A DNA stretch of 64,000 nt from Cliona cf. orientalis. Taxonomy: Eukaryota > Porifera > Demospongiae > Clionaida > Clionaidae. Numbering within the stretch: position 1 is the stretch's first letter; each line of letters opens with the position of its first letter. The position numbers and the translations under genes are program-made. The stretch is from contig OZ005700.1 of the NCBI GenBank assembly GCA_963930775.1, forward strand, positions 7,450,609-7,514,608, written 5' to 3'. Positions 14,601 through 26,580 of the stretch are shown here, one piece after another. The notes beneath the pieces were generated by a model. That model was not told the origin of the DNA. It searched no databases and saw only the letters and a list, made by a program, of their open reading frames with translations.

Positions 14601-17600
14601 GATGAGCACCAGTGCACTGATCTTTTTCTGCATTCATCATTGCCCCCTCTATAGTACTCTTGTCCTCTATTGTACCATAGTTTGGGAAATTTTCATTGTT
14701 AAAATTTTTTCATTGACGATCTTTCCCGAAGAAAATTAAATACGCGAAATATTTTGTATGTGTTAGTTAATACAATGATGTATCATGTATGTGACGAAAA
14801 TTAGACTACGCGAAAATTTAACAAGTGAAATATTTTATCAGTGAAAATATCCTGATCTACGGTATATTGTTGTACTCTGATAGTTAGAATTTATAAAGTA
14901 CTTGCATTGTGTATTATCTGATTTAGATTCACGGCAGACACTGACTCAGAGGGAGAGGGAGTTGGTGGAGAGTGCTGACAAGTGCCGTGAGACGATGGAG
15001 AACCAGATGGCTGACTTGAGGAAGCAGTGCTCATCGCTGGAGCAGGAGATTGCCTCGGCTAAAGAGGACAACAAATCCTTCCAACAACAGCTCAGAGACA
15101 AGGTTAGTCTAAATCTCAGGTGAAATTTTAGGTAACACCGTATTCTTACTGGCATACTTGTTTAATGGCCCCACTTGCTTGTATTACAGGAGAGTGAGCT
15201 GTTGGCACTGGCCAAGAGCGTTGGTAGAGAGAAGACTGCCTTTGACAGTGTCACCCACCAGCTTAAAGAAGCCAGGCAGCTTGCCGAACAGAGACAGTCC
15301 CAGCTGGAGGCCATGCAAGGTGGGTGTGCATGTGTGTATGCATCTGTGTGTGTCTATGAATTTCATGTACAGTAATTGTTGTGTAGCTAAAATGCATATA
15401 TCATTGAACTACACTATACTGCATGTTCTTAAGATTTAAGTCCCCCATATTATTTTTGTCAAACTTAATCCCCAAATTTCCCGCTATTATCCATAGGCTA
15501 TGGATATTAGTTTTAATTTAGAGCTAACGACAACGTGTGTGTCATATACTCTTATCATTAGGTAACCATCAGTTGGAGGTTGCACAGCTGAGCATCAAGC
15601 TTCGAGAAGTGACGGCAGAGCTGGAGGAGGTCCAGTTTGCCTGCTCCCAGCATCACATCATCCCCGGGAGCAACGCCAGTAGCACTGATCATGAAGGAAG
15701 CAGCAAGGCGGGGGAAACCCCAGAAGAACACATCTACGAAGAACCACCAGAAGAGGTGCGTATGTACTATTTAAAAATAGTACTTGGCTGCTGCAGATCA
15801 GATGGGGCTGCAAATTATGCAAGGAACATACCCCCTCCAATGCAGCTCTTCATTAGACCTACAAGCTTCCTTTCAATATTATTTTAAGAAAGCTATAATA
15901 ATAATATTATACATGTACCTGAAGCTTACCTTTATCATATTTCAGATGCAAAGCATTGGTGATCGTGAAGACCCTATCTATGACACTGTTGAAGAGATGC
16001 ATATCGGACAACCTCTGGCCAGATTGGAGAACAGACCACCAAAGGCTAGACGGTAAGTGCAAGGTTCACGCATGCACATATGCATGTATACACACAGGAA
16101 TTTTCATCTTAATTTGCTTCGCTACCTTTTCTGGTGAGTACTAATGACAAGCCCATTACTTTAACTCAGATCATATTTACACGCTGTTGAGGGTCATGAA
16201 GATAAGTCTAACGTGAAGGAGGAGCTGGACCAGTCTAAGCCGTACGTTCCACTGCTGGAGAGAAGCTCTCAGCTCATGGAGGAGAGCATTTTGAGTGAGG
16301 CCGTCAAGCTAGAGATCGATGCCACACCCCTTCCACTGAGAAAGAAGGCCCGGAAGCTGCGGGCCAAGGCAGAGAAGGCTGCGAAGAAGAGGAGCATTGA
16401 GGAGGTGGACAAGGAGAATGAACAGCAAGAGGTGGGTGAATGCAATGTGTTGTCATTGATATCATGGATGAATTATTGTTCCTGTGCTATATATCGATAG
16501 TACTATGCCCCACCAAAAGTAATAATATTATTATGGAGAACCAATGCACCAATCAAATCAGAGAAACAAATTCACTCTTGTTTTATGATGGGAACACTTT
16601 GCTGACCTGTAGTGCTGAGTTGTAGTGCACAGTGTAGCGTCGTTATAGTCATTAATTACATAATTAGTGGTAACCGGTTGATGTGGTTTGGGCAGGTGGG
16701 GAACAGGACACTTTAATCCCTTTCAACAACCTGGCCTTGAAACAGCCCTCAACATTTTTGATGGATATCATAAAATAATCCTGTTGGTGCTGAATGATCA
16801 TTAATTAAGTAGATATGGCGTTTATTTTGGACCTTTCCATGTGGGACTCAGACTGTACTACATACATTAAAATATACAAGTATAAAAACAATTGAATAAA
16901 ATTGAAGGATGAAGTAGGGATGGCAGGGTCAAAAAGTACACAAACAAGATTCAATATAGGGATAATCACATCCACTATACATCTCTACGCTTGCTTTTCT
17001 CGATTATAATACTCTTATTGTTGTCGACTTGTCTGTGCTATCCTTCAGTGAGTGTTCTTGATGTGCATGTGGGAGGCTCAGGATAGTCGATCAGCTTTGA
17101 TTCAGTCACATTATTTTTGCACCCCATGCACACATAGCTATAGTCAAAAAGCAAGCGTAGGGATGTATAGTGGATGTGATTATCCCTACATTGAATCTTG
17201 TTTGTGTACTTTTTGACCCTGCCATCCCTACTTCATCCTTCAATTTTATTCAATTGTTTTTATACTTGTTTCTGTTCTTTTTTTATTGCTGTCAGCGTAA
17301 TTTATCAATGCCATCTTACAATGTCATGGTTTGTTTATTCAACTCTCAATGATCCATCAATAGAAGATGGGAGGTGCCGAAATTCGCGCGTGCGTGCAAA
17401 ATTCGTAGCCACGCCCCTCACGTTCCTGTGCCTGGCCAATCTATGGCCAATCCATAGTGGCCTAACAAAGAAGCTGCCATGAGACTCCGACTTTGGTAGA
17501 GAGAGAATTTATTCAAAGTATTGCTAGTAGCTACCACTATCTTTATCACTGAGGTATTGAGCTGGCTGACTACTGAGGGGCCACGCCCGAAGATAGCTTA

Positions 17601-18342
17601 GTTGCTAGCTAGCGCTAGCGCTCGCTATCACTCGCGCTGGCAGTACAGTCTCGTCTCCAGACCCCACCCCCCCCCAAAGGATGCCGTGGCGCGCGCCGCT
17701 GACTGTATCAGCCAATTATTAGCAATATTTTTGTGTACATACAGGGCTCTCCTTTGAAGAAAAAACGCCCTCAGAGAACCAGGCACAAGCCACAGAGATA
17801 TGAGGTGCGTATGCGGCTATAGTAACACTACACACATACATGTACACAGAGAAAATATTGTCCACGTAGGAAGAGACTACTTCTCTGGAGAACTTTACAC
17901 CGGTGTCACAGAAGAATCACAGAGAAAGAACACTGCGCCAGAGGATCCTTGGCACAGGGAAAAGTGGTACGGACATGTGCTTTCAATTTGCATAAAATGA
18001 ATATTAATAGCCAGTATTAACAAGAGATATTGGACCCTATCTTATGGTTCTACGTACCATTGCAGCAAAGAAGACGAAGGCTGAGACCACTGGTACCGAT
18101 TGCGTTGCTAGTCGGACCAGGCAAAGGAAAGGTACCCTCACTAAGGCTCAGATCTCAGGACCTCTAGAGCTGCAGGACTCCCCTAGTTTAGTACGTACAT
18201 ACTGTAGTAGTCTGCCAATTTTGTTTTATTAGTTCAAGTCTTGTTTACTTATTTATTTCCGTTGCAGAATGGCCGAAATGCAGTTGATATCAAGGGAGCA
18301 ATTCAGCTTGGCTCCAGGATGAGACCAGTTGTAGACAACTGA
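8624..18342 (+). CDS. Kinesin-6 family motor, KIF20 type (MKLP2/MPP1-like)
   Basis: Predicted plus-end microtubule motor acting at the spindle midzone in cytokinesis. Twenty-seven exons: 8624-9089, 9180-9376, 9479-9632, 9823-10026, 10226-10409, 10517-10663, 10821-11013, 11170-11412, 11763-11914, 12040-12155, 12212-12313, 12382-12764, 12893-13127, 13321-13584, 13641-13886, 13945-14110, 14168-14265, 14367-14588, 14927-15102, 15190-15319, 15562-15755, 15946-16052, 16170-16431, 17745-17804, 17870-17966, 18066-18190 and 18268-18342. They sum to 1665 codons plus stop. The motor domain has the P-loop GVTNSGKT, switch I NYNSSRSH and switch II IVDLAGAER, with the long insert (9180-9632) typical of kinesin-6. 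A long coiled coil follows, then a basic tail with NLS-like clusters (KKARKLRAKAEKAAKKR). Length is nearer KIF20B than KIF20A. A TTG at 8609 is upstream in frame but the ATG at 8624 is preferred. AATAAA at 18499-18504 is a candidate poly(A) signal, only 25 bp from the SDR copy that converges on it. Confidence 0.92.
10774..10796. repeat. Poly-C tract in a KIF20 intron
   Basis: About 22 consecutive C followed by (CA)n. A second C run is at about 11033-11049, just after exon 10821-11013. Both lie in introns and are simple repeats. Confidence 0.9.
11525..11716. mobile_element. MITE-like element in KIF20 intron (family 1, copy 1)
   Basis: An AT-rich segment whose ends read roughly ATCGTAGATTG and CAATCTACGGTA as inverted repeats, with internal TTTTCG/CGAAAA motifs. 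No coding capacity. It shares end sequence and internal style with 14677-14868 in another intron of the same gene, so I read both as copies of one non-autonomous DNA transposon. Boundaries are approximate. Confidence 0.5.
12893..13886 (+). repeat. Three-exon repeat encoding tandem coiled-coil units in KIF20
   Basis: Exons 12893-13127, 13321-13584 and 13641-13886 each encode a 78-88-residue unit of the same pattern: a heptad segment with ...ARIS/RVSEL..EN..., then E/AT..K.DL...IEEL, then an acidic stretch ending at a Lys codon at the splice site. All three start and end in phase 0, so they behave as duplicated symmetric exons that lengthen the stalk. Confidence 0.75.
14677..14868. mobile_element. 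MITE-like element in KIF20 intron (family 1, copy 2)
   Basis: Begins near TACCATAG and ends near CTACGGTA, with GAAATTTTCA / TGAAAATATC inside the two ends and repeated ACGCGAAA motifs. Non-coding. Related to 11525-11716. Boundaries approximate. Confidence 0.45.
16876..17269. mobile_element. Foldback element with ~120-bp inverted arms in a KIF20 intron
   Basis: The left arm (16876-~16999) and right arm (~17147-17269) are near-perfect reverse complements: ACAAGTATAAAAACAATTG at the left matches CAATTGTTTTTATACTTGT at the right, and GATGGCAGGGTC matches GACCCTGCCATC. The spacer is about 150 bp. No ORF is credible. The corresponding intron in the duplicated kinesin tails (for example 21073-21714) lacks this element. 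Confidence 0.85.
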
Positions 18343-18528
18343 TCAATAATGGTAACCAATGCATATCAAATGTACTAACTGCTTAATTTTATTATCTACC
18401 AATTGTTTGTGCGCCATGTATTGTCCTTAATATTAAATTATCCAACTATACATCTTTATAATTAATTTTGTTCCTGCAGAAATTCTAATACAAAAACCAA
18501 TAAATTGATATTGTTTCTGAATTTGTTC

Positions 18529-20035
18529 TCAGTAGAGAGTTCCATTCTCTGTTAGTCTCTTGAGGTTATCAGGCACCACTTTCATAGACTCTCCCTTTGT
18601 GTTTGGGTGGAGGACCAAGCCAAGCAGACCATTGCCCATCTCAATGTTGTTATATACAGTGAGCGAAAGAGGAATCCATGCCCGGTGGGGTTGATGGGTT
18701 ATCCCAGGGAGTTGCATAACATGATATGACAAACTGTATAGTAGATTAGGCTGGAAATAACTGCCTGATCATAGTATTTTGCCATATCAGGGAGTGGTGT
18801 GAGTGGGTGAATGGGAGTTTTAATATGTGCCAACCAAAAAATTGATTGATGTGGTCACAAAGAAAATAGATATTGAAGGCATGGGGCTGCTATGCTGAAA
18901 TTTAATTTTTTTTTTCTTACCTCATTGATGCGCACTGGCTTGTCTTTGTGTTCTGCCATTATGACTTGGGCAAGCTTTAGCAAGGCACCATTGGCAATAG
19001 TCATGTGACCAATGTTGGGAAATAGTCCATAAGCTGCTCCACCTACGGAAAGTTTTATTAATTACAATAATAGTGTAGTACACATCTACACTGGGGTATA
19101 CCAGCCCCTTCACAAAATTTAATGTAAACATTGAGGGCTGCTGTGCTGAAAAGGCCTTTGGGAGAACAGACTGAGTAACTACATACCATTGATGATCGTA
19201 AAGGAAGTTCCTTCTTTGTCTTGAATGAGAGGTAGGAAGTATTTTGCAATAAGAAAGTGTGGTGCAATCTTGTCTTCTAAAATGGCCTAATAATAATCGC
19301 ATTGCATACTGATAATGAGTACATATTATTATACAGTGGCATAGCCAGGGCATGGCAGAGTCGGGCTCTCGCCACACCAATGTTTACAAGATTGTTAGAT
19401 AAGCTTTTGAGCTTGTGTGAACAATGCTCAATATCAGCTCCTAAACATTGAGCATCACTCGATCCCCCACTTTTCAACACACTTTACCCACATCACGTTC
19501 ATGGGCTAGCTATGCCCCTGTATTATAGATTTCTCACTGTCCCCAATTCTTCCACTGACTGCTGGAGGAGTGGAGTTTTAAAACCATGTACTCCAATAGT
19601 GGCCACAACATCGGTGATGCTCCCAACTTTATAACCAGAACCTTCTTTTGGAGATCAGCAGCATTTTGCTCGGATGCTTTGATGTTCAACAACAATAATA
19701 ATAATGACATCTAAAGAATTCAGAACTTACCAATATTGCCAATAATGGATATAACTTTATCCTCAGCAGGATTTCCCAGCCTAGTGAGAACCTTCTTTGC
19801 TGATTCTTCTGATCTGAATACTCCAACAACCTTGATACCAACTGCATCAAACATGCATGATGATAATTAACATAAATTTTAATTTGAAGTGCTATATTAT
19901 TATAGAGCACTGCATGCAGTAGCAAATTTACTATGATAGCCAAATATCTAGATCTATACCTTTCTCGAGGGTAGCCTTGATGAATCCCTGTCCAATTATC
20001 CCTGAGGCTCCAAACACGACAATTGTCTTCGACAT
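18529..20035 (-). pseudogene. SDR-like gene copy 1 (A), frameshifted
   Basis: Six homologous exons: E1 19960-20035, E2 19731-19841, E3 19538-19676, E4 19187-19286, E5 18921-19042, E6 18529-18733. E1 keeps the Rossmann motif VVFGASGIIGQG. Relative to the intact copies, E3 has a 2-nt insertion (CTTTATAACC where others have CTTTAGCC), and E6 has a 4-nt insertion (CACTGTATATAACAAC for CACTGTAACAAC) that also creates a stop. It is therefore very unlikely to make a full protein. The promoter is preserved (TATAAAAG, 20126-20133 on the minus strand; GATGCTGACGTGTATA, 20196-20211), so it may still be transcribed. It is convergent with the intact kinesin gene, the arrangement from which the rest of the array seems to derive. 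Confidence 0.8.
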
Positions 20036-20329
20036 GATGGCGTTTCTGGTAGCTGTAGATGTTCCGGCACAAATATTAATACCACTATTAAAGTCTTCTC
20101 AATGCAACCAAGACATATACCCAGTCTTTTATAGTAAAAATTATAAGCTTTGTCTGCCATGGTGTATACAGATTTGCAGTCTGTATAATGATTATGATGC
20201 TGACGTGTATACCCTTCCTGATTGTAGTTTGATTGTTGTTAATTTGATTGAGTAATCAATGCCTGGCTTGCAAGCAACAAAGAAGCACGCCTTGGAAAGA
20301 TGAAAAGACTACGTACAATATCATATAGC

Positions 20330-22290
20330 TCCAGTAGCACTGATCATGGAGGAAGCAGCAAGGCGGGGGAAACCCCAGAGGAGCACATCTACAAAGAATC
20401 ACCAGAAGAGGTGTGAGAAGTAGTACTAGGTTGTTGCAGACCATATGGGGCTCTCTCTTAGCAAATTATGCCAGGAGCATGCAACCCCCCTCCAATACAT
20501 TTCTTCATTCGACCTATAGCTACAAGCTTCCTTTCAATATCTAAGAAAGCTATAATACCGGTATTATTATACATGTACCTGAAGCTTACCTTTATCACAT
20601 TTCGGATGCAAAGCATTGGTGATCGTGAAGACCCTATCTATGACACTGTTGAAGAGATGCATATTGGGCAACCTCTGGCCAGCTTGGAGAATAGACCACC
20701 AAAGGCTAGACGGTAAGTGCAAGGTTCATACACATGTGCATGTATACACACAAGAATTTTCATCCCGTATGTGATACCTTTTCTGGTGAGTACTCTAGCC
20801 TATAATTACAAGTCCATCAGATCAAAATTAAATATAATATTTACAAGCTGTTGAGGGTCATAAAGATAAGTCTAAATTGAAGGAGGAGCGGGACCAGTCT
20901 AAGTTCTATGTTCCACTGCTGGATCCGGAGAGAAGCTCTCAGCTCGTAGAAGAGGGCGTTTTGAGTGAGGCCGTCAAGCTTGAGATTGATGCCACACCCC
21001 TTCCCCTCAGGAGGAAGGCTGCAAGGAAGAGGAGCATTGCAGGAGGTAGACAAGGAGAATGAATAGCAAGAGGTGAGTGATGGGCAATACAATGTAATGG
21101 ATGAATTATTATTGCTGTGCTATATTGATAATACTATGCCCCACCAAAACTATTGTGGAGAACCAATGCACCAATCAAATCAGAAAAACAAATTCTCCCT
21201 TAAACAGTAAAAGTTCCATTTTATGATGTGGAACACTTTGCTGAGCTGTAGTGCTGAGTTGTAGTGCATGATGTAGCGTCGTAGCAATGAATTACATAAC
21301 TGGTTGATGTGGTTTGGGCAGGTGGGGAACAGAACACTTCAATCCCTTTAAACAATCTGGCCTTGAAACAGCCTTCATCCTTTTTGATGGATATCTGCAA
21401 TCCTGTTGGTGCTGATTGATCATTAGTTAAGTAGATGTGGCGTTTGTTTTGGACCCTTCGCAGTGTTCTCCCCAAGCAAAATTCAAGGCATGGTAGGAGG
21501 GCATGGTGTAGGTGGAGGTTGTAGCCATATCAAAGCTTTGAGTTAATCCCATTCCCACATCAAAGGGAACTCTGTACTGAAGGCTTGTTGGGCCGATATG
21601 CCTCAGGTATGCTAGGGAGAATACTACTTCAGTGCGGGACTGTACTGCATACACTAAAAATATATGACATTGTATCAGCCAATTATTAGCAATATTTCTC
21701 ATTGTGTACATACAGGGCTCTCCTTTTGAGAACAAATACCCTCAGAGAACTAAGCACAAGCCACAGAGATATGAGGTGCGTATGTAGCTATAGTAACACT
21801 ACACACATACACAGAAAAAATATTATTGTCGTTATATAGGAGGAGACTACTTCTCTGGAGAACTTTACACCAGTGTCACAGAAGAATCACAGAGAAAGAA
21901 TACTGCGCTAGAGGATCCTTGGCACAGGGAAAAGTGGTACGGACATGTGCTTTCAATTTGCTAATTAATAGCCAGCATCAAGACATATTGGATCCGGTCT
22001 TATGGTTTGTACGTATAATATACGATTGCAGCAAAGAAGATGAAGGTTGAGACCACTGGCACCGATTGCATTGCTAGTCGGACCAGGTAAAGGAAAGGTA
22101 CCCTCACTAAAGCACAGATCTCAAGACCACTAGAGCTACAGGACTCCCCTAGTTTAGTACATGCATAGTAGTCTACCTAATTTTTTAGTATAAGTCTTGT
22201 TTACACATTTATTTCCATTGCAGAATAGTCAAAATGCAGTTGATATCAAGGGAGGGATTCCCAGGATGAGACCAGTTGTAGACAATTGAC
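20330..22290 (+). pseudogene. Kinesin KIF20 3'-end duplicate K1
   Basis: Homologues of the last kinesin exons in the original order: 20330-20410 (3' part of 15562-15755), 20606-20712, ~20838-21072, 21715-21775, 21839-21937, 22030-22157 and 22224-22290. There is no motor domain, and the fragment begins abruptly inside an exon, fused to the upstream region of SDR copy A. Defects include an acceptor AG changed to GG before 20606 (TTTCGGATGC for TTTCAGATGC), GAACAG turned to GAATAG (stop) near 21062, an extra base in 21715-21775, and a deletion in the last exon. It is a non-functional passenger. Confidence 0.85.
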
Positions 22291-22491
22291 CAGTAACAGT
22301 AACCAATGCATAACAAATGTACTAACTGCATAATTTTATTATCTACAAATTGTTTATGTGCCATGTATTGTCCTTAAATATTAAATTATCCGATTATACA
22401 TCTTTATAATTAATTTTTTCCTGCACAAATTCTAATACAAAAACCATTATCTTAATACTAATAATTAATTTTATTGTTTCTGAATTTGTAC

Positions 22492-23819
22492 TCAGTAGAG
22501 AGTTCCGTTCTCTGTTAGTCTCTTGAGGTTATCAGGTACCACTTTCATAGACTCTCCCTTGGTGTTTGGGTGGAGGACCAAGCCAAGCAGACCATTGCCC
22601 ATCTCAATGTTGTCACAGCAGGGGAAGGAGGGATCCATGCCCAGTGGGGTTGACGAGTCATCCCAGGGTGTCACAAAACACGAGATGACAAACTGTATAA
22701 AAATTAATAGAGTAGTATATAGAACCAGGACTGCTATGCTGAAGCACAATGGTTATTCTTAGAATAAGTGACAAACTATAAAATTAAGTGATGGTGTGGT
22801 ATATAGAGTAGTTTGTCTATCATTTTAATGCTCAGTTATTCAATGTCAGGGAATACTAGTGGTGTGGGCAGGTGGGAATTTGTGACCACATCAATATTTT
22901 GGTTAGCACATCAAAGAAATATGGGTATTGAAGGCAGGATGGTTGCTCTTATTGGTTATGACATTGTTATCTTACCTCATTGATGCGCACTGGCTTGTCT
23001 TTGTGTTCTGCCATTATGACTTGGGCAAGCTTCAGTAAGGAACCGCTGGCAATAGTGATGTGACCAAAGTTGGGAAATGGTTGATAAGCTGTTCCACCTA
23101 TGAAGATTTTCATTTATAATCTCAATAATTCTGATATATACTGTATACACAATGCATCTAGTTTGGGGTAGCTACCAGCCGCTTGTGAAGGGGATGGTAC
23201 CCCGGACTGACTACATACCATTGATGATTGTAAAGGATGTTCCTTCTTTGTCTTGAATGAGAGGTAGGAAGTATTTCGCAATAAGAAAGTGAGGTGCAAC
23301 CTTGTCTTCTAAAATGGCCTATGGCAATAATAATAAAAATCACATCGCATACTGATACATAATATTATAGATTCCTTACTGTCCCCAGTTCTTCCACTGA
23401 CTGCTGGAGGAGTGGAGTTTTATGAGCATGTACTCCAATGGTGGCCACAACATCGGTGATGGTCCCCACTTTAGCCAGAACCTTCTTTTGGAGATCAGCA
23501 GCATTTTGCTCGGATGCTTTGATATTCAACAACAATAATAATAATGACATCTAGTGAATTCAAAACTTACCAATATTGCCAATAATGGATACAACTTTAT
23601 CCTCAGCAGGATTTCCCAGCCTAGCGAGAACCTTCTTTGCTGATTCTTCTGATCTGAATATTCCCACTATCTTGATACCAGCTGCATCAAATTGTTAAAC
23701 TTTGAAGAGAGGACTGCGGTAGCAAATTGTTGAACATCTATACCTTTCTCAAGGGTAGCCTTGATGAATCCCTGTCCAATTATCCCTGAGGCTCCAAACA
23801 CGACGATTATCTTCGACAT
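22492..23819 (-). CDS. SDR-like Rossmann protein, copy 2 (B), intact
   Basis: Six exons: E1 23744-23819, E2 23571-23681, E3 23380-23516, E4 23219-23318, E5 22976-23097, E6 22492-22692. They sum to 248 codons plus stop, all GT-AG, no stops. E1 encodes the nucleotide-binding turn FGASGIIGQG; VVATIG (E3) sits where SDRs have NNAG; PVRINEFVIS (E5/E6) matches the 'RVN' strand. The catalytic YxxxK is absent: the aligned segment reads GHITIASGSL, so Tyr and Lys are Ile and Ser, and the usual Ser lies in TIINGG. It should bind NAD(P) but not act as a normal dehydrogenase. It could be a cofactor sensor or an enzyme with another mechanism; the substrate is unknown. No signal peptide or membrane segment. 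Confidence 0.8.
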
Positions 23820-23902
23820 GATATAGTTGTAGATGTGACTGGGCACAGATACATGTAGTTAAGTCTTCTCAATACTCACTATGCAAGCAAGAAGTACTCA
23901 AT

Positions 23903-23965
23903 CTTTTATACAATTCTGCACAGTGCCATAGATAGCGCACAGTGCTTAGGATGCTGACATGTATA
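23903..23965 (-). promoter_or_regulatory. Promoter of SDR copy B
   Basis: Minus-strand TATAAAAG (23903-23910) lies 84 bp upstream of the ATG. A GATGCTGACATGTATA element is at 23950-23965. Equivalent elements precede the other intact copies (TATA box at 84-89 bp). Confidence 0.65.
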
Positions 23966-24278
23966 CCCTTCCTGATTGTCGCTTGACTGCTGTTTAATAA
24001 TTTGATTGAGTAGTCGATGCCCGGCTTGCAAGCAACAAAGGATCATGCAGTCACGTCTTGGCAAGATGAAAAAACTACTGTATGCGTACAATGTCATGTA
24101 GCTCTAGATCTCTAGAACACATACCCGCGTGTGCTGCATCTTTATCCTTCCTCTATCTGCACAGAGTCAGAGATGAGAGCTGCAGCACTAGTCTCGATCG
24201 CCCTTGTGCATGCGCCTGTTGACGACCTTTACCTATACAATAGTACCTGTGCTCAGTTGTGTGCATGGAAGCTCTAGT

Positions 24279-24348
24279 CTCGTCCCCAGACTCCGCCCCA
24301 AATAAGAAGGGGCAGGGTCTGAGAACAAGCTCGAGACTATGGAAGCTC
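24279..24348. mobile_element. Short AGTCTCG foldback (block 1); second copy near 33120-33188
   Basis: Starts TAGTCTCG and ends CGAGACTA, with CCAGACTCCGCCCC opposed to GGGGCAGGGTCTGAG, giving a compact hairpin of about 70 bp. It belongs by its AGTCTCG ends to the same loose family as 27785-28182 and 36198-36518. Confidence 0.55.
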
Positions 24349-24359
24349 GGATTGATATT

Positions 24360-25040
24360 GACAAACTTGGAGGAGTCTAGAGGCAAGGTGAGGTACTATC
24401 ATAATTGCGTGAGCATGAGGTGGGGATATGACACCTAAACCACATCAAAATCATTCATGTTGTATGACCATGCCCTTTTAATTGCATATGTCTCAGGGGT
24501 GTGGCAGAAAGTGTTCATTTAATGTTCTCAATGGACCATAAGGGAGGGGCCAGACCACGCCCAAAACAGCACCACCCTGTGCCTCAAGGACCACCATTCT
24601 CAATCAAGTGTTGACTGGCCACCGAATCAATATATACAGCTTCCTCAAGGCCAAAATGCACACAAATCCTTCTGCCACACCGCCCACACAAGAACTCACC
24701 CATTTCCTGTGTGGGCAGAGTAATACCACCTCATTGCAACCACATCTGCTTCAAACTATCGTCACCTCCTGTCCGGCCCTATGGTGCTCTCGATCACATC
24801 GCCGTACAATGCCTCATTAACTGGCATGATCTCACCTTTGACCTCTTGCCACGCCCCAGACACACCTGGTGGGGTTCAAAGGTCACACCGAATCCGGGAC
24901 ATGTTCACCTATCGCCGCAGCCCAGTCGTACGCCCCAATGATGAAGCATTGGCTCGTGAAACCACGCCCAACCGGAGGCAATAAAATCTGCATTAACGCA
25001 CACACACACACTCGCACGGTCACACCCACAAGCTAAATTA
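24360..25040. other. Non-coding stretch, possibly a decayed retroelement end
   Basis: Plus-strand frames contain short open stretches (24608-24820, 24711-24941, 24781-24984), but they overlap one another in different frames and none continues. A phrase like 'VLTGHRINIYSFLKAK' faintly resembles the C-terminus of LINE reverse transcriptases; too weak to name. The same stretch recurs in block 2 at about 33200-33860. Confidence 0.25.
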
Positions 25041-25397
25041 GGCCTAATTAGCTCTTTTTTAGGCATTAAATGGAATGGGACACTTGTGATACCATCCCCC
25101 ATAGCCCCATGGTGGAGGTGTGGAAAAGCCTTACAGTCAAGGAACTCTTCTCCATACTTAGCCTTGCATATAGGGATATAGGGTTACTATGCTTTCTGTT
25201 AATTCAGGACAGAGATACTGACGGCCAGCAATATCATCATGCATATCCCCCCATATGACAGGAAAATTGTCGAAGTACTCTGCATCCAAGGGGAAAGCCA
25301 TGGCAGCAGCCTCATCTTCCAAAAGGTTTTCAAGTGATATGCTTTGGTCCTCTAAAAGCTTGGGATTGATAAAGCTGGGCTTACAGTATCACATAAG

Positions 25398-25741
25398 CAG
25401 GGGCGGATCCAGAACATCAAGTTGGGGGGGTCATATACTAAATAATCGTGTGCAAAGCGCGCGCGAAATTTTTGGCCACGCCCATTTTCGCGAAAACCAC
25501 GCCCATATCGTTGCCGTGAACGAGACAAACAGCTCGAGATGTCAATGGAATAATGGAACCCGACTTTCTCACCGTACAAACAGGTTTTTAGCCATATTTT
25601 GTGTCAGATCAAGGTTAATTAGTTGAAGAAAGGGTGGTAAAGCTGGCTGTTTAGCCAAGCACTGCAAGCTGGTACAAGATATTCAGCCCTGGAAGGGGGG
25701 GTCATCTGCCCCCCATGACCCCTCTCCTGGATCTGCCCCTG
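25398..25741. mobile_element. MITE with CAGGGGCGGATCCAG terminal repeats (block 1)
   Basis: A 344-bp non-coding element. The left end CAGGGGCGGATCCAG is mirrored by CTGGATCTGCCCCTG at the right, and ATAAG flanks both sides as a 5-bp direct repeat. The duplicate copy in block 2 (34222-34557) sits at the same site, so it predates the block duplication. Confidence 0.85.
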
Positions 25742-26378
25742 ATAAGTGTCTCATATTGGGAAAAAATTTTGGAATGTTTGCATGCATCCACCATACTGCC
25801 CTTTTGACAAGCAAGGACGATGCAGGTGAGGGCTTTTCTCCCAAATATCACCGTCTTTAACAGCCAGGAAACCAAACAGGCCATGATAGTGCTTATCTAG
25901 TTTGGCAATAGCATTCACTTCACCTTGAAGGTGGCAATACTGAGTCATGCTTGCCTCCCTCACAGTACTGGAAAATAGGTCACAGACTGACATCTGTCCA
26001 CGTCCATATTGGTTTGCTAGAGACTGTATCTCAGTAGGAAAGCTCATATCCCACTCATTGACAGGCTTCACATTTGAGTCAATGAAGACACAGCCAACAT
26101 GCTGGCTTGATGAAGTAGCATTAGACCTACAATAGGCACAGGAGTACTGTGCTTTGCAGGTCAGTTGTCTAGGAAAAGTTTAAAAATAGGGAATGGCACC
26201 TGTCTCTGTCACTATATAAACTGACAATCTTTTGTGACTTGTAGTATAACTAAATTAGCATTTCAGAGCCACTGCCTATTTACCCTTTCCTCTGGACAAC
26301 TGACTTGCAAAGCACAGTACCATCGCTCCTTAGTTGATGTACCCCTCTCAGTATACACAAACCCCGCTGTATAGCTAG

Positions 26379-26580
26379 GTAAGGTAAACTGGGGTAATTT
26401 CGTATGCGGGGCAATTCCGTATCCTCGTGTTCCCCGTTCCACAATGCAAGCATTTATGAAGTGAGCCGGCAGTATACCTAGTAGCTATTAGTAGCTACGT
26501 AGGACGCCTGAAAGCACGGCGACTACGCGCGTTGTGTAGCAGAAATCACAAAGAAACAAACTTACCCCGGTTTACCTTAC
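26379..26580. mobile_element. MITE with GTAAGGTAAACTGGGGTAA ends (block 1)
   Basis: A 202-bp element whose left end is mirrored by TTACCCCGGTTTACCTTAC at the right; AGCT/TAGCTAG-like flanks suggest a 4-bp target duplication. Non-coding. The duplicate is at 35194-35396. Confidence 0.8.

Noticed and set aside
20468..20716. Small protein with MQSIGDREDPIYDTVEE (also near 29.4 and 38.5 kb)
   Set aside because: These are copies of a kinesin tail exon read through a dead splice acceptor, with intron sequence as the N-terminus; not independent genes.
22523..22762. Plus-strand 79-aa frame MRLSGTTFIDSP... and its repeats at 31365, 40411, 42885 and 53120
   Set aside because: It is the antisense shadow of SDR exon 6; conservation follows the minus-strand codon pattern.
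24608..24984. Possible LINE reverse-transcriptase C-terminus
   Set aside because: Only a faint phrase resemblance, overlapping frames and no catalytic motif; kept as an uncertain non-coding region.
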